Below, in pieces: positions 1-12,773 of a stretch of DNA of 64,000 nucleotides (its first letter is position 1; the number at the start of each line of letters is the position of its first letter). Made by a program: the position numbers and the translations under genes. A model generated the notes under the pieces. That model ran no database searches. It was given only the letters and a program-made list of their open reading frames with translations, and was not told the DNA's origin. The stretch comes from Prinsepia uniflora (lineage: Eukaryota; Streptophyta; Magnoliopsida; Rosales; Rosaceae). Where the stretch lies: contig CM064876.1 in the NCBI GenBank assembly GCA_032719365.1, forward strand, positions 57,035,864 to 57,099,863. The letters run 5' to 3'.

Positions 1-1017
1 GAGATGAAATGCCACAAAATTATGTTTTGAATGTTGAATTTTTTGATGTGTGGGGCATAGATTTTATGGGTCCATTTCTTTCTTCTAATGGCTTTTTCTA
101 TATCTCACTTGCTGTGGATTATGTTTCAAAGTGGGTGGAGGCTAAGGCCACCCGGACTAATGACTCTAAAGATGTTGCAGATTTCATCAGGATTAACATC
201 TTTTCTAGATTTGGAATATCGCGTGTTCTTATAAGCGATGGGGGAAATCACTTTTTTAATAGGACCATCGAAGCTTTATTGAAAAGGTATGGTGTTACTC
301 ACGGGATTATCCACGTCAAACGATCCTTAAATGAGTGGAATGGTCAAGGTAAGCAGTAGGGAAGTTAAGAAGATTTTGGAGAGAACCGTGGCCCAAATCG
401 CAAGGATGGGAGTCAATGTCTAGTTGATGCATTGTGGGCATATCAGATTGCTTACAAGACGCCACTAGGGATGTCACCCTATAGATTGGTTTTTGGCAAA
501 ACATGCCACCTCCCGGTGGAATTGGAACATACAACATGGTGGGCCGTTAAGAAGTTTCAATATGGGCTTAGATGAGGCATGTTTGCATCAAAAACTCAGA
601 TGAGTGTGCTTGAGGAAATCTGGCATGATGCATTTGAGAACGCTCTGATCTACAAGGAGAAGACTAAGGAATTTCATGACAAACATATCAGGAGCAAAAC
701 ATTCGACATTGGCTAGAAAGTTTTGTTATTCAATTCCCGACGTAGACTCTTTCATGGTAAGTTACGTTCTAGATGAGTAGGTCTTTTTGGTTTTACTAAT
801 GTGTTTACCTATGAATCTATACAGATTAAAAGCATGGAAACTAGAAATGAGTTCAAGGTAAATGGCCACAGATTGAAGCCTTACCTCAAGGCACTTGGAG
901 AGCACGGTGTGGAGTCCAAAAATTGCATAGACTTCGCATCATATGAGTTAATTGGAGCACTTTGTCTACGCTTCGTGGACGTTAAACTTAAAGCGCTTGT
1001 TGGGAGGCAACCCAATG
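1..1017 (+). pseudogene. Athila-type Ty3/gypsy pol remnant: integrase core to C-terminus
   Basis: This is the 3' part of a retrotransposon polyprotein, entering from beyond the window edge. Integrase inserts element cDNA into the host chromosome. The first reading frame carries WGIDFMGPF (first catalytic Asp, codon 60-62) and ISDGG (second Asp, codon 237-239). The frame is lost near 315, so the region of the catalytic Glu is scrambled and the copy is dead. Broken downstream frames still read ALWAYQIAYKTPLG, SPYRLVFGK and finally KVNGHRLKPYL (near 860-895). That arrangement, and the GGGAGGCAACCCAATG junction, are typical of Athila/Tat elements. It is interrupted at 1017 by LARD-A; the same host sequence resumes at 10756 after a 5-bp duplication. 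The family is clear; Athila rather than Tat is an inference from motif style. Confidence 0.85.
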
Positions 1018-1200
1018 TGACACGACCCATCCCAATCCCCCCGGGATTACCATGGAATGTGACGTGCTCCCGTCTGACAAGAGGCGTCAGACAAGGGATA
1101 ACCGATTGCCATTGCCCAAACGGGCTTCCAGAGTGCGTAAGGATCGATGGAGGAGGTGTGCGATGCTCAAGTCTCTGCTGCAGTCGTATCCGGAATCAAC

Positions 1201-2306
1201 CTGAAGGGCATTGAAAACAAAAGCTGTGAGTGGACGAAAATAAACAAGTCTGTTTAAAACATTTATAAGACATTTATGCCCCTCAGTAAAATCATATGCA
1301 TGCACCAAAACCAACAATCCCATATTTATTTAGAAATAACCATTAGGGCCTTAGCCCGGAAACCAAAGCATAGTTTCAATTTCCAAAAGTAAATCCAGGA
1401 GTTATTTCATAAATCCAGTAATATGAACCATAAGGCATATAATATAAACCATAACCATTATTTTAGCCACTGCACTATACACTCCAATCCGACATCCCTG
1501 ATGTCTGACGTCCCTGACGTCAATAAGGTCACAATCACAAGGCTACGCGTGCCACTCGGGTCTCAATTTTCCGAGTTAAATCCCCGAACCCCGTTCGGGT
1601 ACAGCATCACCTGATGCAGCATCACCTGATGCTTAGCGTCATAGACGCTGGACGTACTAGACGCCCGTGACCTCTCCGGGGTACCTCGCCGGAGGAGACA
1701 ATATAATATGGAAGGATCTATACAGTGCAGTACTAAATACATTTTATTGATATCCACATGCAAAACATATAGGTATACATAGGTAAAATCCGAACTGATC
1801 GTTACGTTTCATCAAACGGGTCTCATGCCCAAAACCGTGAAACGTGCCATGACCGAAACATCATCAAAACCATTTATAGATTCCAGCATGTGAACATATA
1901 TAAAATGTAAACCAGGAAACATTTATTCAATTCCATTTAGGGTCCCCGACCCGCAATCACAGGTAGAAATCAGCTGGGCCCCTGACCCGATTTCACAAGT
2001 TAACTGGGCCCCTGGCCCGATCCACATGTTAACTGGGCCCCTGGCCCGATTTCATAGTTCAACTGGGCCCCTGGCCCGATTTTACATTAAGTTCGTAACC
2101 GTTTCATGAAATCATATCCAACCATATTTATGGAAATCGGTGCAAATCCAGAAAACCTCGGTTTACGTGCAAATACGTAATTCACCTCGAAATACGTGAA
2201 ATCATTTTAAATTCACCGATATCCAAAGTGAATCATTTAATCATAATTATAACAATCATAAAACAGTTATGCATGCATCGAATTTATGAAACTAATGTCC
2301 ACTCAC
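1201..2306 (-). other. Putative leader intron 2 in LARD-A 3' LTR, with donor complementary to branch-point block
   Basis: Read on the minus strand: donor GTGAGTGGAC begins at 2306, a branch-point-like CTCAC lies in GTCCACTCAC (1226-1235), a T-rich tract follows, and the acceptor CCCTTCAG|G ends at 1201. CTGTGAGTGGAC at the donor and GTCCACTCACAG at the branch point are perfect 12-base complements. The 78-nt segment 2307-2384 upstream is a candidate mini-exon bounded by the acceptor GAACAG|G. The splice signals are seen; use as an intron is inferred. Confidence 0.5.
1971..2080 (-). repeat. Four-copy ~27-bp tandem repeat centred on GGGCCCCTGGCCC
   Basis: Four units each contain CTGGGCCCCTGGCCCGAT, spaced 26-28 bp, with variable spacers. 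The GC-rich core is close to a palindrome. The array lies inside the putative second leader intron and is duplicated in the other LTR (8694-8803). Confidence 0.8.
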
Positions 2307-3834
2307 AGACCGTTTAACCGAGCGCCTCGATATGCGTGCCATAGGCCTTCCTGGGCCACATCACTATCACCGGGACTCCCAATCCTGTTCAAATCAATTT
2401 AGAGGATCACTAACCTCATCATTAACATCCTATTCAAGTCCCGTAATTTTCCCGAATTTTTAAGTATTTTTAAACTGGATTAAAAACCTTCGGACATCCC
2501 GAACAATAACGAAACAGGATCCGATCGACACGAAACCAATCCCAAAATGTTCGTTACATTGTATAGGACAAAAGTCATGTTGATCATGCCTCGGGATTCG
2601 CACTCACGCGCCCCCACGCGCCACCGCAAGCGGCTGCCCGTGGAAGCCACGCGCCAGCTACAGTACCCGCACAGTCATCCCTCTCACCCGTTTGTCTGTA
2701 AAACGGGTTGAAAAACCCGCGAACAGACCCGGTCCAATTACACCCAATTCGACATCAAATCCATCCGTTCTTTCAACTGATCCCTTGTAATCAATCACCA
2801 ATTAAGTTCTGTAGATTGAATTACACAATTTAGGGTCCAAATCCTCACGACTCTCGATCGATTCTTGACGGGTTTCCAATTCGGGTTCACCGATTCCGTC
2901 CCTGATTTCCAAATTAATTCATATAGTAAGCATCGTGAGAGTGTAAGGGATATTTCTGCACAATCAATTTGATGAATTCATACCTCTAACCTGTTGAACT
3001 CAAGCTCGAAATGAAGCTGCCATGGAAGCTCCGTTCTCCTTCAATCCGACACGGTTTCCTGTCGTTCTTGCTGCAAGACAGTTCGTTTTGATCCCAGAAG
3101 ACTCCAGCTAAACCCCATTTTGATCGACACGGCCCAATTACTCCAATTCGAAATTCCCTCCAATTCCCCGAAACTTTGATTCCCGAATTACACCACCCCA
3201 CTCAGTCCCCCGTGCTCTCCCTCAGCCAGAACCTTCCCCAAATCACCAATTAACCATTTGTGCAATCAATTGTGGAAGAGAGATTGGCAATGGCCAGAAC
3301 CCAACTCTCATTTTGCTTGTTCACGGTGAGGGAGGAATGATCAGAAATAGAAGGGGGGAAAATGAGATGGACGGCTGTGATGCAATCTGGGGGTGGAATG
3401 GATGGCTCAGATCAAAGCAGGGATTAAATCCTAGATTATTATGTAGTGGAACTTTTAGTATATAGTTTATGATTAGTGGATCAAGATCCAATCTAGCCGT
3501 CGGATGAGTGACACTTGTCACTCATCCAAGTGTCCTCCAACCATCATTTCAGAATAAAATAATCCACACAGTTACCGAGACGTAACTTCCCCGATTTCAC
3601 GTTCCAGACCATAACTTCCTCGTACGAAGTCCGATTTCGGCGTGCCGCCTGTCGTTGGTTTCGCATCGACGAAACCTCCGTAACGGTCCTTGGCCCTCGG
3701 CCATCGGACATCCCGGTCAAAAAGTCAACATTTCCCCTTCTTCCGTCCAAATTACGAAAATGCCCCTGGACTTCCGTACATCATAACTTTCACCACGAAC
3801 GTCGGAATCGAACGTGCCACCTGTCTATGAACTC

Positions 3835-3856
3835 GTGACGTCCCGAACTACGTCAC
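3835..3856 (-). promoter_or_regulatory. Inverted TGACGT/ACGTCA pair in LARD-A 3' LTR U3
   Basis: GTGACGT and ACGTCAC face each other across 8 bases. TGACG cores are the known binding site of TGA-type bZIP factors (as-1 element). The same block occurs in U3 of three other families here. A transcriptional role is inferred. Confidence 0.45.
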
Positions 3857-4028
3857 GGTCATCGGTCAAAGTCCATTTGACCATCCGAATTAAAAGTCAA
3901 CATTTTGCCCACGCCCAGGGTCAATACGGTCATTTTGCACAATTCGTCCGAAATCACACAACTAATCCCAGATTAGAAAATCACCATTAAATATTATTAA
4001 ATCCCGATATTCGGGACGGGTCGTTACA

Positions 4029-4047
4029 ACCTTCCCTCCTTAAAGAA
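4029..4047 (-). other. Polypurine tract of LARD-A
   Basis: Directly inside the 3' LTR, the minus strand reads TTTAAGGAGGGAAGGT, the expected plus-strand DNA primer. It is preceded by a GGACGAAATTC block that also precedes the tract of the gag-only element (35112-35122). Confidence 0.75.
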
Positions 4048-7000
4048 TTTCGTCCTCGGAATTACCAATAACCTTAGTCCACAACCACCTTGTGGAAAAC
4101 AATTCGACCTCACATCTGTGTACACTTGTACACCCACATGCTGGGACAACACCGGCCTCGTTTGTACCCAGACATCCCATCACAGTCATACGTCATAATA
4201 GCAACAACACTCGACCACCTCGAGTGGAAATGATCACCTGATCCGCGATAAAATCGCCTAACCATTTAGCTGACTCCTTCAGCTAGATGGTTCCTTTCCA
4301 TTATCAATAAATCCTTACATTTGCTCCCGTTGGGAGTCACCAAATCTCATTTGTCAGTCCCTGCTGACCCCATCAGTCAAACTGTCACCACTAAGCTTTA
4401 CCACCCTAGTAAAGCCCCAACCATCTGTCCGTCGGTGACAACACCACGTACTACATCACTCTCGATGTAGCGCAAGATCAACCACATGATCACCATTCGC
4501 AGGGCAAGCCCAATCCTGCGACACAAAATACTCTCAATGTCCATAATTGCCGACTCCGTCAGCGAACCAAAACGCTGGGAAAATCACGGTGTGATCAAGT
4601 CACACAAGGCTACTCGTGGTCACTCTGACCACCAATTCACTCATCCTGAGTGTACGTATACCGTCAACTTACTCCATCAAGTGGTGTAACTGGAACACAT
4701 TGAATACCAGCCCAGCAGTGATCACACATATCAATACCGGGGTTCCACTAACCAACCATGGCTATGAGCACCTGCTCATAAAATCACTGAACCCGACAAG
4801 ATCAATCTGCCCAGCGCACAGTATCCAATGTCCAGTCCACAATATAGCCAAACAAATGATATCAGAACCAAGCCGATTACCAACACATTAGTTACACACC
4901 ACTGGTACATTCCATGTACCACCATTAGGCACCACTCAGCCTAACCAGTATCAATCCTCGTACAACGTACCCTGTACGTACCTCAATCCATCAATCTGAC
5001 TATAGCCACCCAGGTCATAGCCAAACGCGTTCTAGTAATGGAGTACATTTGCCCAAACCAACATGAGACAAAACGAACTCCACCCGTCATCTAGTTCCAA
5101 TTCCGAATCCGAATCCGCAATTCCGTAAGAAATCCCGAATCCGAACCCAACATCATATTTTTAATCCATTTCCAAATCCGAATCCGAAATCATTATTCCG
5201 TAATCTAGCATTGGAATAATCATTCCGCACCCAAATCCAGTAATCCATTTTCGAGCTTCGCAATCGAATCCTGAATCGTCACCCAGAAATTCGATTCCAA
5301 AACCAAAAATCTCGTTTACGTCCATCAAGACGTAACGTAACCGAATCTATCGGTTGCCTCTCCAAAACACTCGATTGACTTCATAGGGAAGCCAATCCCA
5401 ATATCCACACGTCAAAGGTTGACAAAATCCGACCACATCGGAAACCTACTCAACCAAGTCACAACCCATATGGACTCACTCCGAAAAGAAGTTCAGTCCC
5501 GTCATTTACGACTCGCATATCAAGGTAAGAGTGATAAACTCTCCACCCATCTGGATCATCAAGATCACAATCCTTATCCATCGCTACGTCACCCATCACG
5601 ATCCTAGATCGTCACATCGACCAAAGTCGACAACATCACAAATCAGATCCACCTAGGATCCACACATGCTCACATAGCTAACAATCCATCTGAAAGCTGA
5701 TCGTAGGGTCCTTCACCCTCAATGAATCATTCGCCAAATTTCCCTTGGTGGAAAGATGACCTCGCATTTCACCACCCAATCCAAAATCATACACAACTGC
5801 TTGTGTCCAATGACCCCAAGCCAAACATGGGTCCACCAACCAATACACGCTCAACGTACTGGTAGCAACAATCATCATCTGCCACGGCAGAAAATATGAA
5901 GTCAACCCCAATGACTTCGGATCCCAAACACCGATGCGGAAACGAGCACTCCTCTCGTCTCCCAATCACAACTCTCCCCGGATCGAGAGTTCCAACCATG
6001 TTGGAAACAGACATGCTCCCAATGAGATGTCAAGTCCAACCACTGGACTGCCCACGTCCATACCTCACTTGGACCACCACGTGTCCAAAATCAATTCATT
6101 ACTCGGACCTCACGTCCGCCAATAATCATGTATGCACACACCCCGATTCCGAACGGAAATTTCCTCAACTCTGCCTGGATGTGCATACCATACTTCTTTC
6201 GTCTCACATCTCAACCTTAACAGGTTCAATCCTCAGGTTCCAAGTGATTCACAATCACAAAATCCCACATCAATACCACGAATGGTTTTCCCCGACTTTT
6301 TCAAATTTCAATAATTTCCTTGTACTCTCTGGGGATATAAGAAATAAACAATCTTACCAATCTCGGAGTTGACAAAACTCCCCAAGTCCACCAATACACA
6401 TGACATATGGAACAGCATCCCAAGATTCCTCAAATTTTCAATCATACCTTTTGATCCATTCGTCACTTGTCATCATAAATCTGTTGGGACTTATCCCAAC
6501 ACATCACAACCTCCACTGGATTCCATCCAGTCCAAGACTCAACCACCACTGAGTCGCAGATACCGATCATATGTTCATCATGACAGAGTCACACCCCAAA
6601 TGGTGGCTCATCGTCATCACAATTACTGACACCTGCACCAGTGCTAGTACCAATACCAGCGCACCATCATCAACACTAGTATCAGCACACAGGCATCCAT
6701 ACTAGTATTGGCATAAAGGTATCACCATACCAACATCCATACATAGCACACGAACATCCACACTGGCACACGAACACCCATGCCAGCACACTGTGTGCTA
6801 AGTTGTTACCCTGGATCTCCGTTCATTACGAACGACGATCCCGTAACAGCACTCGTACCCCACGACTATGGGTACCTCCAATTTTCACCATCGGCACCTC
6901 AGGGTAATGGATGTTCCCTGAACATCCCCTGATCCTCAAGTGTGAAAGCCACATTAAATACCCTCGATAGCCAATTATCTCGACACAACTGTCGACCAAC

Positions 7001-7728
7001 AGTCATCGTTGTCAAGATCCGTATCCACGCATCACACTAATATTCGATCCGACACGGGATTCCATATTTTATCTCATAACCGCATCCGTGGATCGAAACC
7101 CATAAGACTCACTAGAGTCATCCACATGGTCATCCACGACCTCACCCGCACGTCGCAACACAAGTCCTTAAATAAAGTTCACTTTTCCTGCCCATCAATT
7201 ATAAATTAGGGTTCCAAAATCACACCCTAGGGTTCCACCGAACCCAACTGCCTTTTGCAGTAAAATCCACAACCTGACCGACCCCGCGGTCCTGACATCA
7301 TATAGACGTCCAATCCAATCCAATCGTCAACGCAATGTGGGTTCCATCGTGGGTTCCACCACGAAGGTCATCGGCTAACTCCGATGCACCAACACCCCGT
7401 ACACTAGCCAACACTATTAGGGTCCAAAACTTAGACCAATACTCAACTGAGTTTCGCATTTCCATAATAGTATTCCAATGGGGTTCCCTGAACCTAGCTG
7501 TGCCCAGTGGCACAACAATCCATCATCACATGACCGAACCGACGGTCCCACATTACCAGTTAATCGTATACAACCCCACCTGGGTTGAATCGCATCAATG
7601 CACGGCGTATCGGGCCAAACACACCCAATTCACCATACAAACCCAAAACTATCTATCAAGTTGACAACGGAACTGCAGCCCAACGAGACATCACACCCTC
7701 GTCCTTCGCGCACAAAAGAGCAAAACCT

Positions 7729-7740
7729 GCTCTGATACCA
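7729..7740 (-). other. Primer binding site of LARD-A (initiator tRNA-Met type)
   Basis: The minus strand reads TGGTATCAGAGC two bases inside the 5' LTR. This 12-mer matches the 3' end of plant initiator tRNA-Met and fixes the element on the minus strand. Confidence 0.9.
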
Positions 7741-7925
7741 CTTGACACGACCCATCCCAATCCCCCCGGGATTACCATGGAATGTGACGTGCTCCCGTCT
7801 GACAAGAGGCGTCAGACAAGGGATAACCGATTGCCATTGCTCAAACGGGCTTCCAGAGTGCGTAAGGATCGATGGAGGAGGTGTGCGATGCTCAAGTCTC
7901 TGCTGCAGTCGTATCCGGAATCAAC

Positions 7926-9033
7926 CTGAAGGGCATTGAAAACAAAAGCTGTGAGTGGACGAAAATAAACAAGTCTGTTTAAAATATTTATAAGACATTT
8001 ATGCCCCTCAGTAAAATCATATGCATGCACCAAAACCAACAATCCCATATTTATTTAGAAATAACCATAAGGGCTTTAGCCCGGAAACCAAAGCATAGTT
8101 TCAATTTCCAAAAGTAAATCCAGGAGTTATTTCATAAATCCAGTAATATGAACCATAAGGCATATAATATAAACCATAACCATTATTTTAGCCACTGCAC
8201 TATACACTCCAATCCGACATCCCTGATGTCTGACGTCCCTGACGTCAATAAGGTCACAATCACAAGGCTACGCGTGCCACTCGGGTCTCAATTTTCCGAG
8301 TTAAATCCCCGAACCCCGTTCGGGTACAGCATCACCTGATGCAGCATCACCTGATGCTTAGCGTCATAGACGCTGGACGTACTAGACGCCCGTGACCTCT
8401 CCGGGGTACCTCGCCGGAGGACAATATAATATGGAAGGATCTATACAGTGCAGTACTAAATACATTTTATTGATATCCACATGCAAAACATATAGGTATA
8501 CATAGGTAAAATCCGAACTGATCGTTACGTTTCATCAAACGGGTCTCATGCCCAAAACCGTGAAACGTGCCATGACCGAAACATCATCAAAACCATTTAT
8601 AGATTCCAGCATGTGAACATATATAAAATGTAAACCAGGAAACATTTATTCAATTCCATTTAGGGTCCCCGACCCGCAATCACAGGTAGAAATCAGCTGG
8701 GCCCCTGGCCCGATTTCACAAGTTAACTGGGCCCCTGGCCCGATCCACATGTTAACTGGGCCCCTGGCCCGATTTCATAGTTCAACTGGGCCCCTGGCCC
8801 GATTTTACATTATTTAAGTTCGTAACCGTTTCATGAAATCATATCCAACCATATTTATGGAAATCGGTGCAAATCCAGAAAACCTCGGTTTACGTGCAAA
8901 TACGTAATTCACCTCGAAATACGTGAAATCATTTTAAATTCACCGATATCCAAAGTGAATCATTTAATCATAATTATAACAATCATAAAACAGTTATGCA
9001 TGCATCGAATTTATGAAACCAATGTCCACTCAC
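7926..9033 (-). other. Putative leader intron 2 in LARD-A 5' LTR
   Basis: Same architecture as in the other LTR: donor at 9033, branch-point block 7951-7960, acceptor at 7926. As this is the 5' LTR, this copy would be in the transcribed leader. The 12-base donor/branch-point complementarity is intact. Confidence 0.5.
8694..8803 (-). repeat. Four-copy GGGCCCCTGGCCC tandem repeat, second LTR
   Basis: Same array as 1971-2080. Here all four units read CCCCTGGCCC, whereas the first unit in the other LTR reads CCCCTGACCC, one of the few LTR differences. Confidence 0.8.
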
Positions 9034-10755
9034 AGACCGTTTAACCGAGCGCCTCGATATGCGTGCCATAGGCCTTCCTGGGCCACATCACTATCACCGG
9101 GACTCCCAATCCTGTTCAAATCAATTTAGAGGATCACTAACCTCATCATTAACATCCTATTCAAGTCCCGTAATTTTCCCGAATTTTTAAGTATTTTTAA
9201 ACTGGATTAAAAACCTTCGGACATCCCGAACAATAACGAAACGGGATCCGATCGACACGAAACCAATCCCAAAATGTTCGTTACATTGTATAGGACAAAA
9301 GTCATGTTGATCATGCCTCGGGATTCGCACTCACGCGCCCCCACGCGCCACCGCAAGCGGCTGCGCGTGGAAGCCACGCGTCAGCTACAGTACCCGCACA
9401 GTCATCCCTCTCACCCGTTTGTCTGTAAAACGGGTTGAAAAACCCGCGAACAGACCCGGTCCAATTACACCCAATTCGACATAAAATCCATCCGTTCTTT
9501 CAACTGATCCCTTGTAATCAATCACCAATTAAGTTCTGTAGATTGAATTACACAATTTAGGGTCCAAATCCTCACGACTCTCGATCGATTCTTGACGGGT
9601 TTCCAATTCGGGTTCACCGATTCCGTCCCTGATTTCCAAATTAATTCATATAGTAAGCATCGTGAGAGTGTAAGGGATGTTTCTGCACAATCAATTTGAT
9701 GAATTCATACCTCTAACCTGTTGAACTCAAGCTCGAAATGAAGCTGCCATGGAAGCTCCGTTCTCCTTCAATCCGACACGGTTTCCTGTCGTTCTTGCTG
9801 CAAGACAGTTCGTTTTGATCCCAGAAGACTCCAGCTAAACCCCATTTTGATCGACACGGCCCAATTACTCCAATTCGAAATTCCCTCCAATTCCCCGAAA
9901 CTTTGATTCCCGAATTACACCACCCCACTCAGTCCCCCGTGCTCTCCCTCAGCCAGAACCTTCCCCAAATCACCAATTAACCATTTGTGCAATCAATTGT
10001 GGAAGAGAGATTGGCAATGGCCAGAACCCAACTCTCATTTTGCTTGTTCACGGTGAGGGAGGAATGATCAGAAATAGAAGGGGGGAAAATGAGATGGACG
10101 GCTGTGATGCAATCTGGGGGTGGAATGGATGGCTCAGATCAAAGCAGGGATTAAATCCTAGATTATTATGTAGTGGAACTTTTAGTATATAGTTTATGAT
10201 TAGTGGATCAAGATCCAATCTAGCCGTCGGATGAGTGACACTTGTCACTCATCCAAGTGTCCTCCAACCACCATTTCAGAATAAAATAATCCACACAGTT
10301 ACCGAGACGTAACTTCCCCGATTTCACGTTCCAGACCATAACTTCCTCGTACGAAGTCTGATTTCGGCGTGCCGCCTGTCGTTGGTTTCGCATCGACGAA
10401 ACCTCCGTAACGGTCCTTGGCCCTCGGCCATCAGACATCCCGGTCAAAAAGTCAACATTTCCCCTTCTTCCGTCCAAATTACGAAAATGCCCCTGGACTT
10501 CCGTACATCATAACTTTCACCACGAACGTCGGAATCGAACGTGCAACCTGTCTATGAACTCGTGACGTCCCGAACTACGTCACGGTCATCGGTCAAAGTC
10601 CATTTGACCATCCGAATTAAAAGTCAACGTTTTGCCCACGCCCAAGGGCAAAACGGTCATTTTGCACAATTCGTCCGAAATCACACAACTAATCCCAGAT
10701 TAGTAAATCACCATTAAATATTATTAAATCCCGATATTCTGGACGGGTCGTTACA

Positions 10756-11460
10756 CAATGTGTTCTAGAGCTGTGAAAGAGTCCTCAACGTAGATTTTCT
10801 TTCTCAAACCCTTCACTCTCTTTCATTTTGTTTACTTAATGTTTCCATTGCATTATTCTCTATAAAAACTTCTTACGTGCATAAGTTCTGTATTCTTTTT
10901 CTTTATGCTTGAGTACTTTGAGGACAATGTAGAGTTTAAGTGTGGGTTACAATTTTATTTGTTTCATAAAATTATTTTGGAAAAAAAAGGTTTTATGCCA
11001 CTAAAGCTAGGGATTACTCAAACAGACAAGAATACAATATGGATATGGTGTCTTGAAAAGAAATATTAAGGTGATAGGTTTTGGATTTGAGAAGCAAACC
11101 TCGAAGAGTTCCAAAATCAATCCTACCTCTCGCAATAAATTCTTTCAATTGGCCATAGTTTCATATGTCCAATTAGAAACGTGTAATGCATGGCTTTGGT
11201 CATTTTAAATCCTTTTGAGTCTTTTTGTTTATAACATAGTATTTTATAGAGTCTTAGGATGACCTTAACTTGTCAATGATAATAATTGAGGAAAAACGGA
11301 TAAGACATGGCTAAAACATGATCACTACAATTTCAATTCAATTGCTAACGAGGTGTGTTTGAGTGTTTATGACTTATAGTAGATGGTACATAATAAACTG
11401 GTTTAGAAATGAGGATGTTGAGATAAATATGAATCATATGAACCCTATGTGAGCTTTAGA

Positions 11461-11491
<31 letters not shown>

Positions 11492-12773
11492 CTTTGATGA
11501 GTGATTCGTAAGTTCTTTGTTTGAGTTGATATACATTTGCCTCATTGTTACTTGCCATAGTTTTTAATGAACTCTAAAGTGATAGAACTTACTGCTATGT
11601 AATTTTTGAAGCTTAATATTCAATAAACTCTCTAATTTTGGACATGACTAAGGCATTAAGATTAGCACGACATATCCAATCATCCATGAGTCCCCATTTG
11701 TGCTCACAAGTTTCGAAACCCCCAGATTTAACCCCTTTGAGCCCACATTAAGTTTTCCTTCATCACCATGAACACATAAACCCTTGTGCCTATTATATAC
11801 ATCATTTACCTTATTCCAAAGACTCAGTTGAAGATATGAAGATGGCGTGAAAAAGAAGCTGATGATGATGTTTGAAGATTTTTATGTGTGTATATGGATA
11901 AACTTGCTCAAACTTCGTTGTAATACGTAAAATTACCTTCATAAAAGAAAAGAGAAAAAAAATAAAAACAAAGAAAAAAATGAGAGAAAAAAAGATTGAA
12001 AAAAAAGGAAAAAAATCAAAGAACAATTTTTTTGAATCTCTCAAAAGGTAAAAAGGTTTGATTATGTAAAAGTTTGAGTTAAGTCCCTTATACTTGTAAA
12101 CTTGGAGATAGAGAAGAATTGAAGGCCTAACATTGAAGATTTCGACCTTTGTCCTGTTTGCAAAACTGAAGGATGTTTGGATGATAGTATTTGACCAAAA
12201 CACATAATGGATTTTATGACTTGAAACAGCCACAAAAATGCAAACGGTTGGTTTATTCCACCATACTTGTAACCCATGTTAAGGAAATCCGTTGAAATGT
12301 AATAGAATGGAATACAGGGGCTAGTAAATTCGTAAGTATTAAAATGTAATAACAAAATACAAGTGCTGAAAATAGGTATTTCTTTAAAATCCAGTCTAAT
12401 TTGAGGGGCAAGATCTTCTAGAAAGCTTCAACTAGAATGAACGTTAGTTGAAATCTAGTTGACAAAGAATTTAGATGGAAATAAGATTCCATGGTCGAAT
12501 GTTTAGTGCCTCAAGAAATGAGATTCACACCAGTTAAGATGAAGAAGCGTTCGAGTTCCAAGTTGACAACTAAGAGAGGGATTGGGGGGAAAGAATTTAA
12601 ACTCAATTTGAAGTTGGAGAAATAAGTTGTGCCTTTTTAGGTGAGCTTTAAATAAATATGTTTTTGAGAGTTTTCTGTACTTTGAAATTGATTGGTTTGA
12701 TCAATTGTTTGTCTGTTTGATTGATTGGTTGTCTTATGAGAAAAAGGCTTCTTCCCCTTTAATAGGAGCTTTT
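10756..12773 (+). other. Host sequence after LARD-A: Athila-type 3' tail, then unassigned AT-rich DNA
   Basis: Starts with the target duplication CAATG. The block GAGGACAATGTAGAGTTTAAG and then TGTGGG (10919-10946) is the usual sequence after pol in Athila/Tat elements and marks the 3' untranslated tail. Beyond about 11.1 kb I see no protein motif. There is a TA microsatellite (11465-11491) and an A-rich patch (11940-12060). A 140-codon minus-strand frame at 11811-12233 reads as F/S-rich low complexity and is not credible as a gene. Confidence 0.55.
11465..11491. repeat. (TA)n microsatellite
   Basis: About 13 uninterrupted TA dinucleotides in AT-rich flanking sequence. Confidence 0.95.

Larger units (their letters stand above)
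1018..4028 (-). repeat. 3' LTR of LARD-A
   Basis: A 3011-bp direct repeat of 7743-10755. In the element's orientation it runs from TGTAACGACCC (at 4028) to GTCGTGTCA (at 1018). In that order it contains a duplicated U3 module with a TGACGT/ACGTCA inverted pair (3835-3856), a donor-like AG|GTATGA (donor G at 2983), an acceptor AACAG|G (2385), a donor GTGAGTGGAC (2306), an array of GGGCCCCTGGCCC units (1971-2080), a branch-point-like GTCCACTCAC (1226-1235), an acceptor TTCAG|G (1201) and the hairpin GTCTGAC/GTCAGAC (1072-1092). The longest open frames inside it (60-80 codons) are not conserved proteins. Confidence 0.92.
4029..7742 (-). other. Non-coding internal domain of LARD-A
   Basis: 3714 bp between primer site and LTR. 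No retrotransposon protein motif is seen on either strand; open frames up to about 158 codons have low-complexity, unconserved translations. Local structure includes runs of GAATCCGAAT-like repeats (5100-5260) and a degenerate array of CACTAGTATCAGCAC/ACACGAACATCC-like units (6630-6795). Short blocks match the LARD-B interior in the same order, for example CACTCATCCTGAGTGTA (4640 region) against CACTCATCTTGAGTGTA (48213 region), then CAACCATGGC. That suggests a conserved RNA domain rather than random filler. Confidence 0.7.
1018..10755 (-). mobile_element. LARD-A: complete non-autonomous LTR retrotransposon with no coding region
   Basis: A full element: two direct LTRs of about 3.01 kb, a 3.7-kb internal region, and a 5-bp target duplication CAATG (1013-1017 and 10756-10760). 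It lies on the minus strand: the primer site is at 7729-7740, reverse complemented, and the polypurine tract is at the other end. LTR termini on the minus strand are TGTAACGACCC and GTCGTGTCA. No gag, protease, reverse transcriptase or integrase motif is visible in any frame, so it must move with borrowed proteins, as described for large retrotransposon derivatives (LARDs). The two LTRs are almost identical by eye, with scattered substitutions and few-base indels, implying recent insertion. It is inserted in the Athila-type element. Confidence 0.92.
7743..10755 (-). repeat. 5' LTR of LARD-A
   Basis: 3013-bp partner of 1018-4028, nearly identical. It carries the same signals: inverted TGACGT/ACGTCA pair (10562-10583), acceptor (9112), mini-exon 9034-9111, donor GTGAGTGGAC (9033), branch-point block (7951-7960), acceptor (7926) and terminal hairpin (7797-7817). 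Differences from the other LTR are scattered substitutions and small indels, such as TTTA added near 8813. Confidence 0.92.

Noticed and set aside
1955..2090. CRISPR-like regularly spaced repeats
   Set aside because: Short GC-rich minisatellite in a plant LTR; spacers are degenerate copies, and no cas genes exist in this context.
5896..6372. 158-codon open frame on the plus strand in LARD-A
   Set aside because: Antisense to the element, no domain, His/Ser/Pro-rich composition, and several overlapping frames of similar length; chance frame in a CpG-depleted, stop-poor region.
11811..12233. 140-codon minus-strand frame rich in Phe and Ser
   Set aside because: Arises from an A-rich tract; no conserved motif, signal or context supports a gene.
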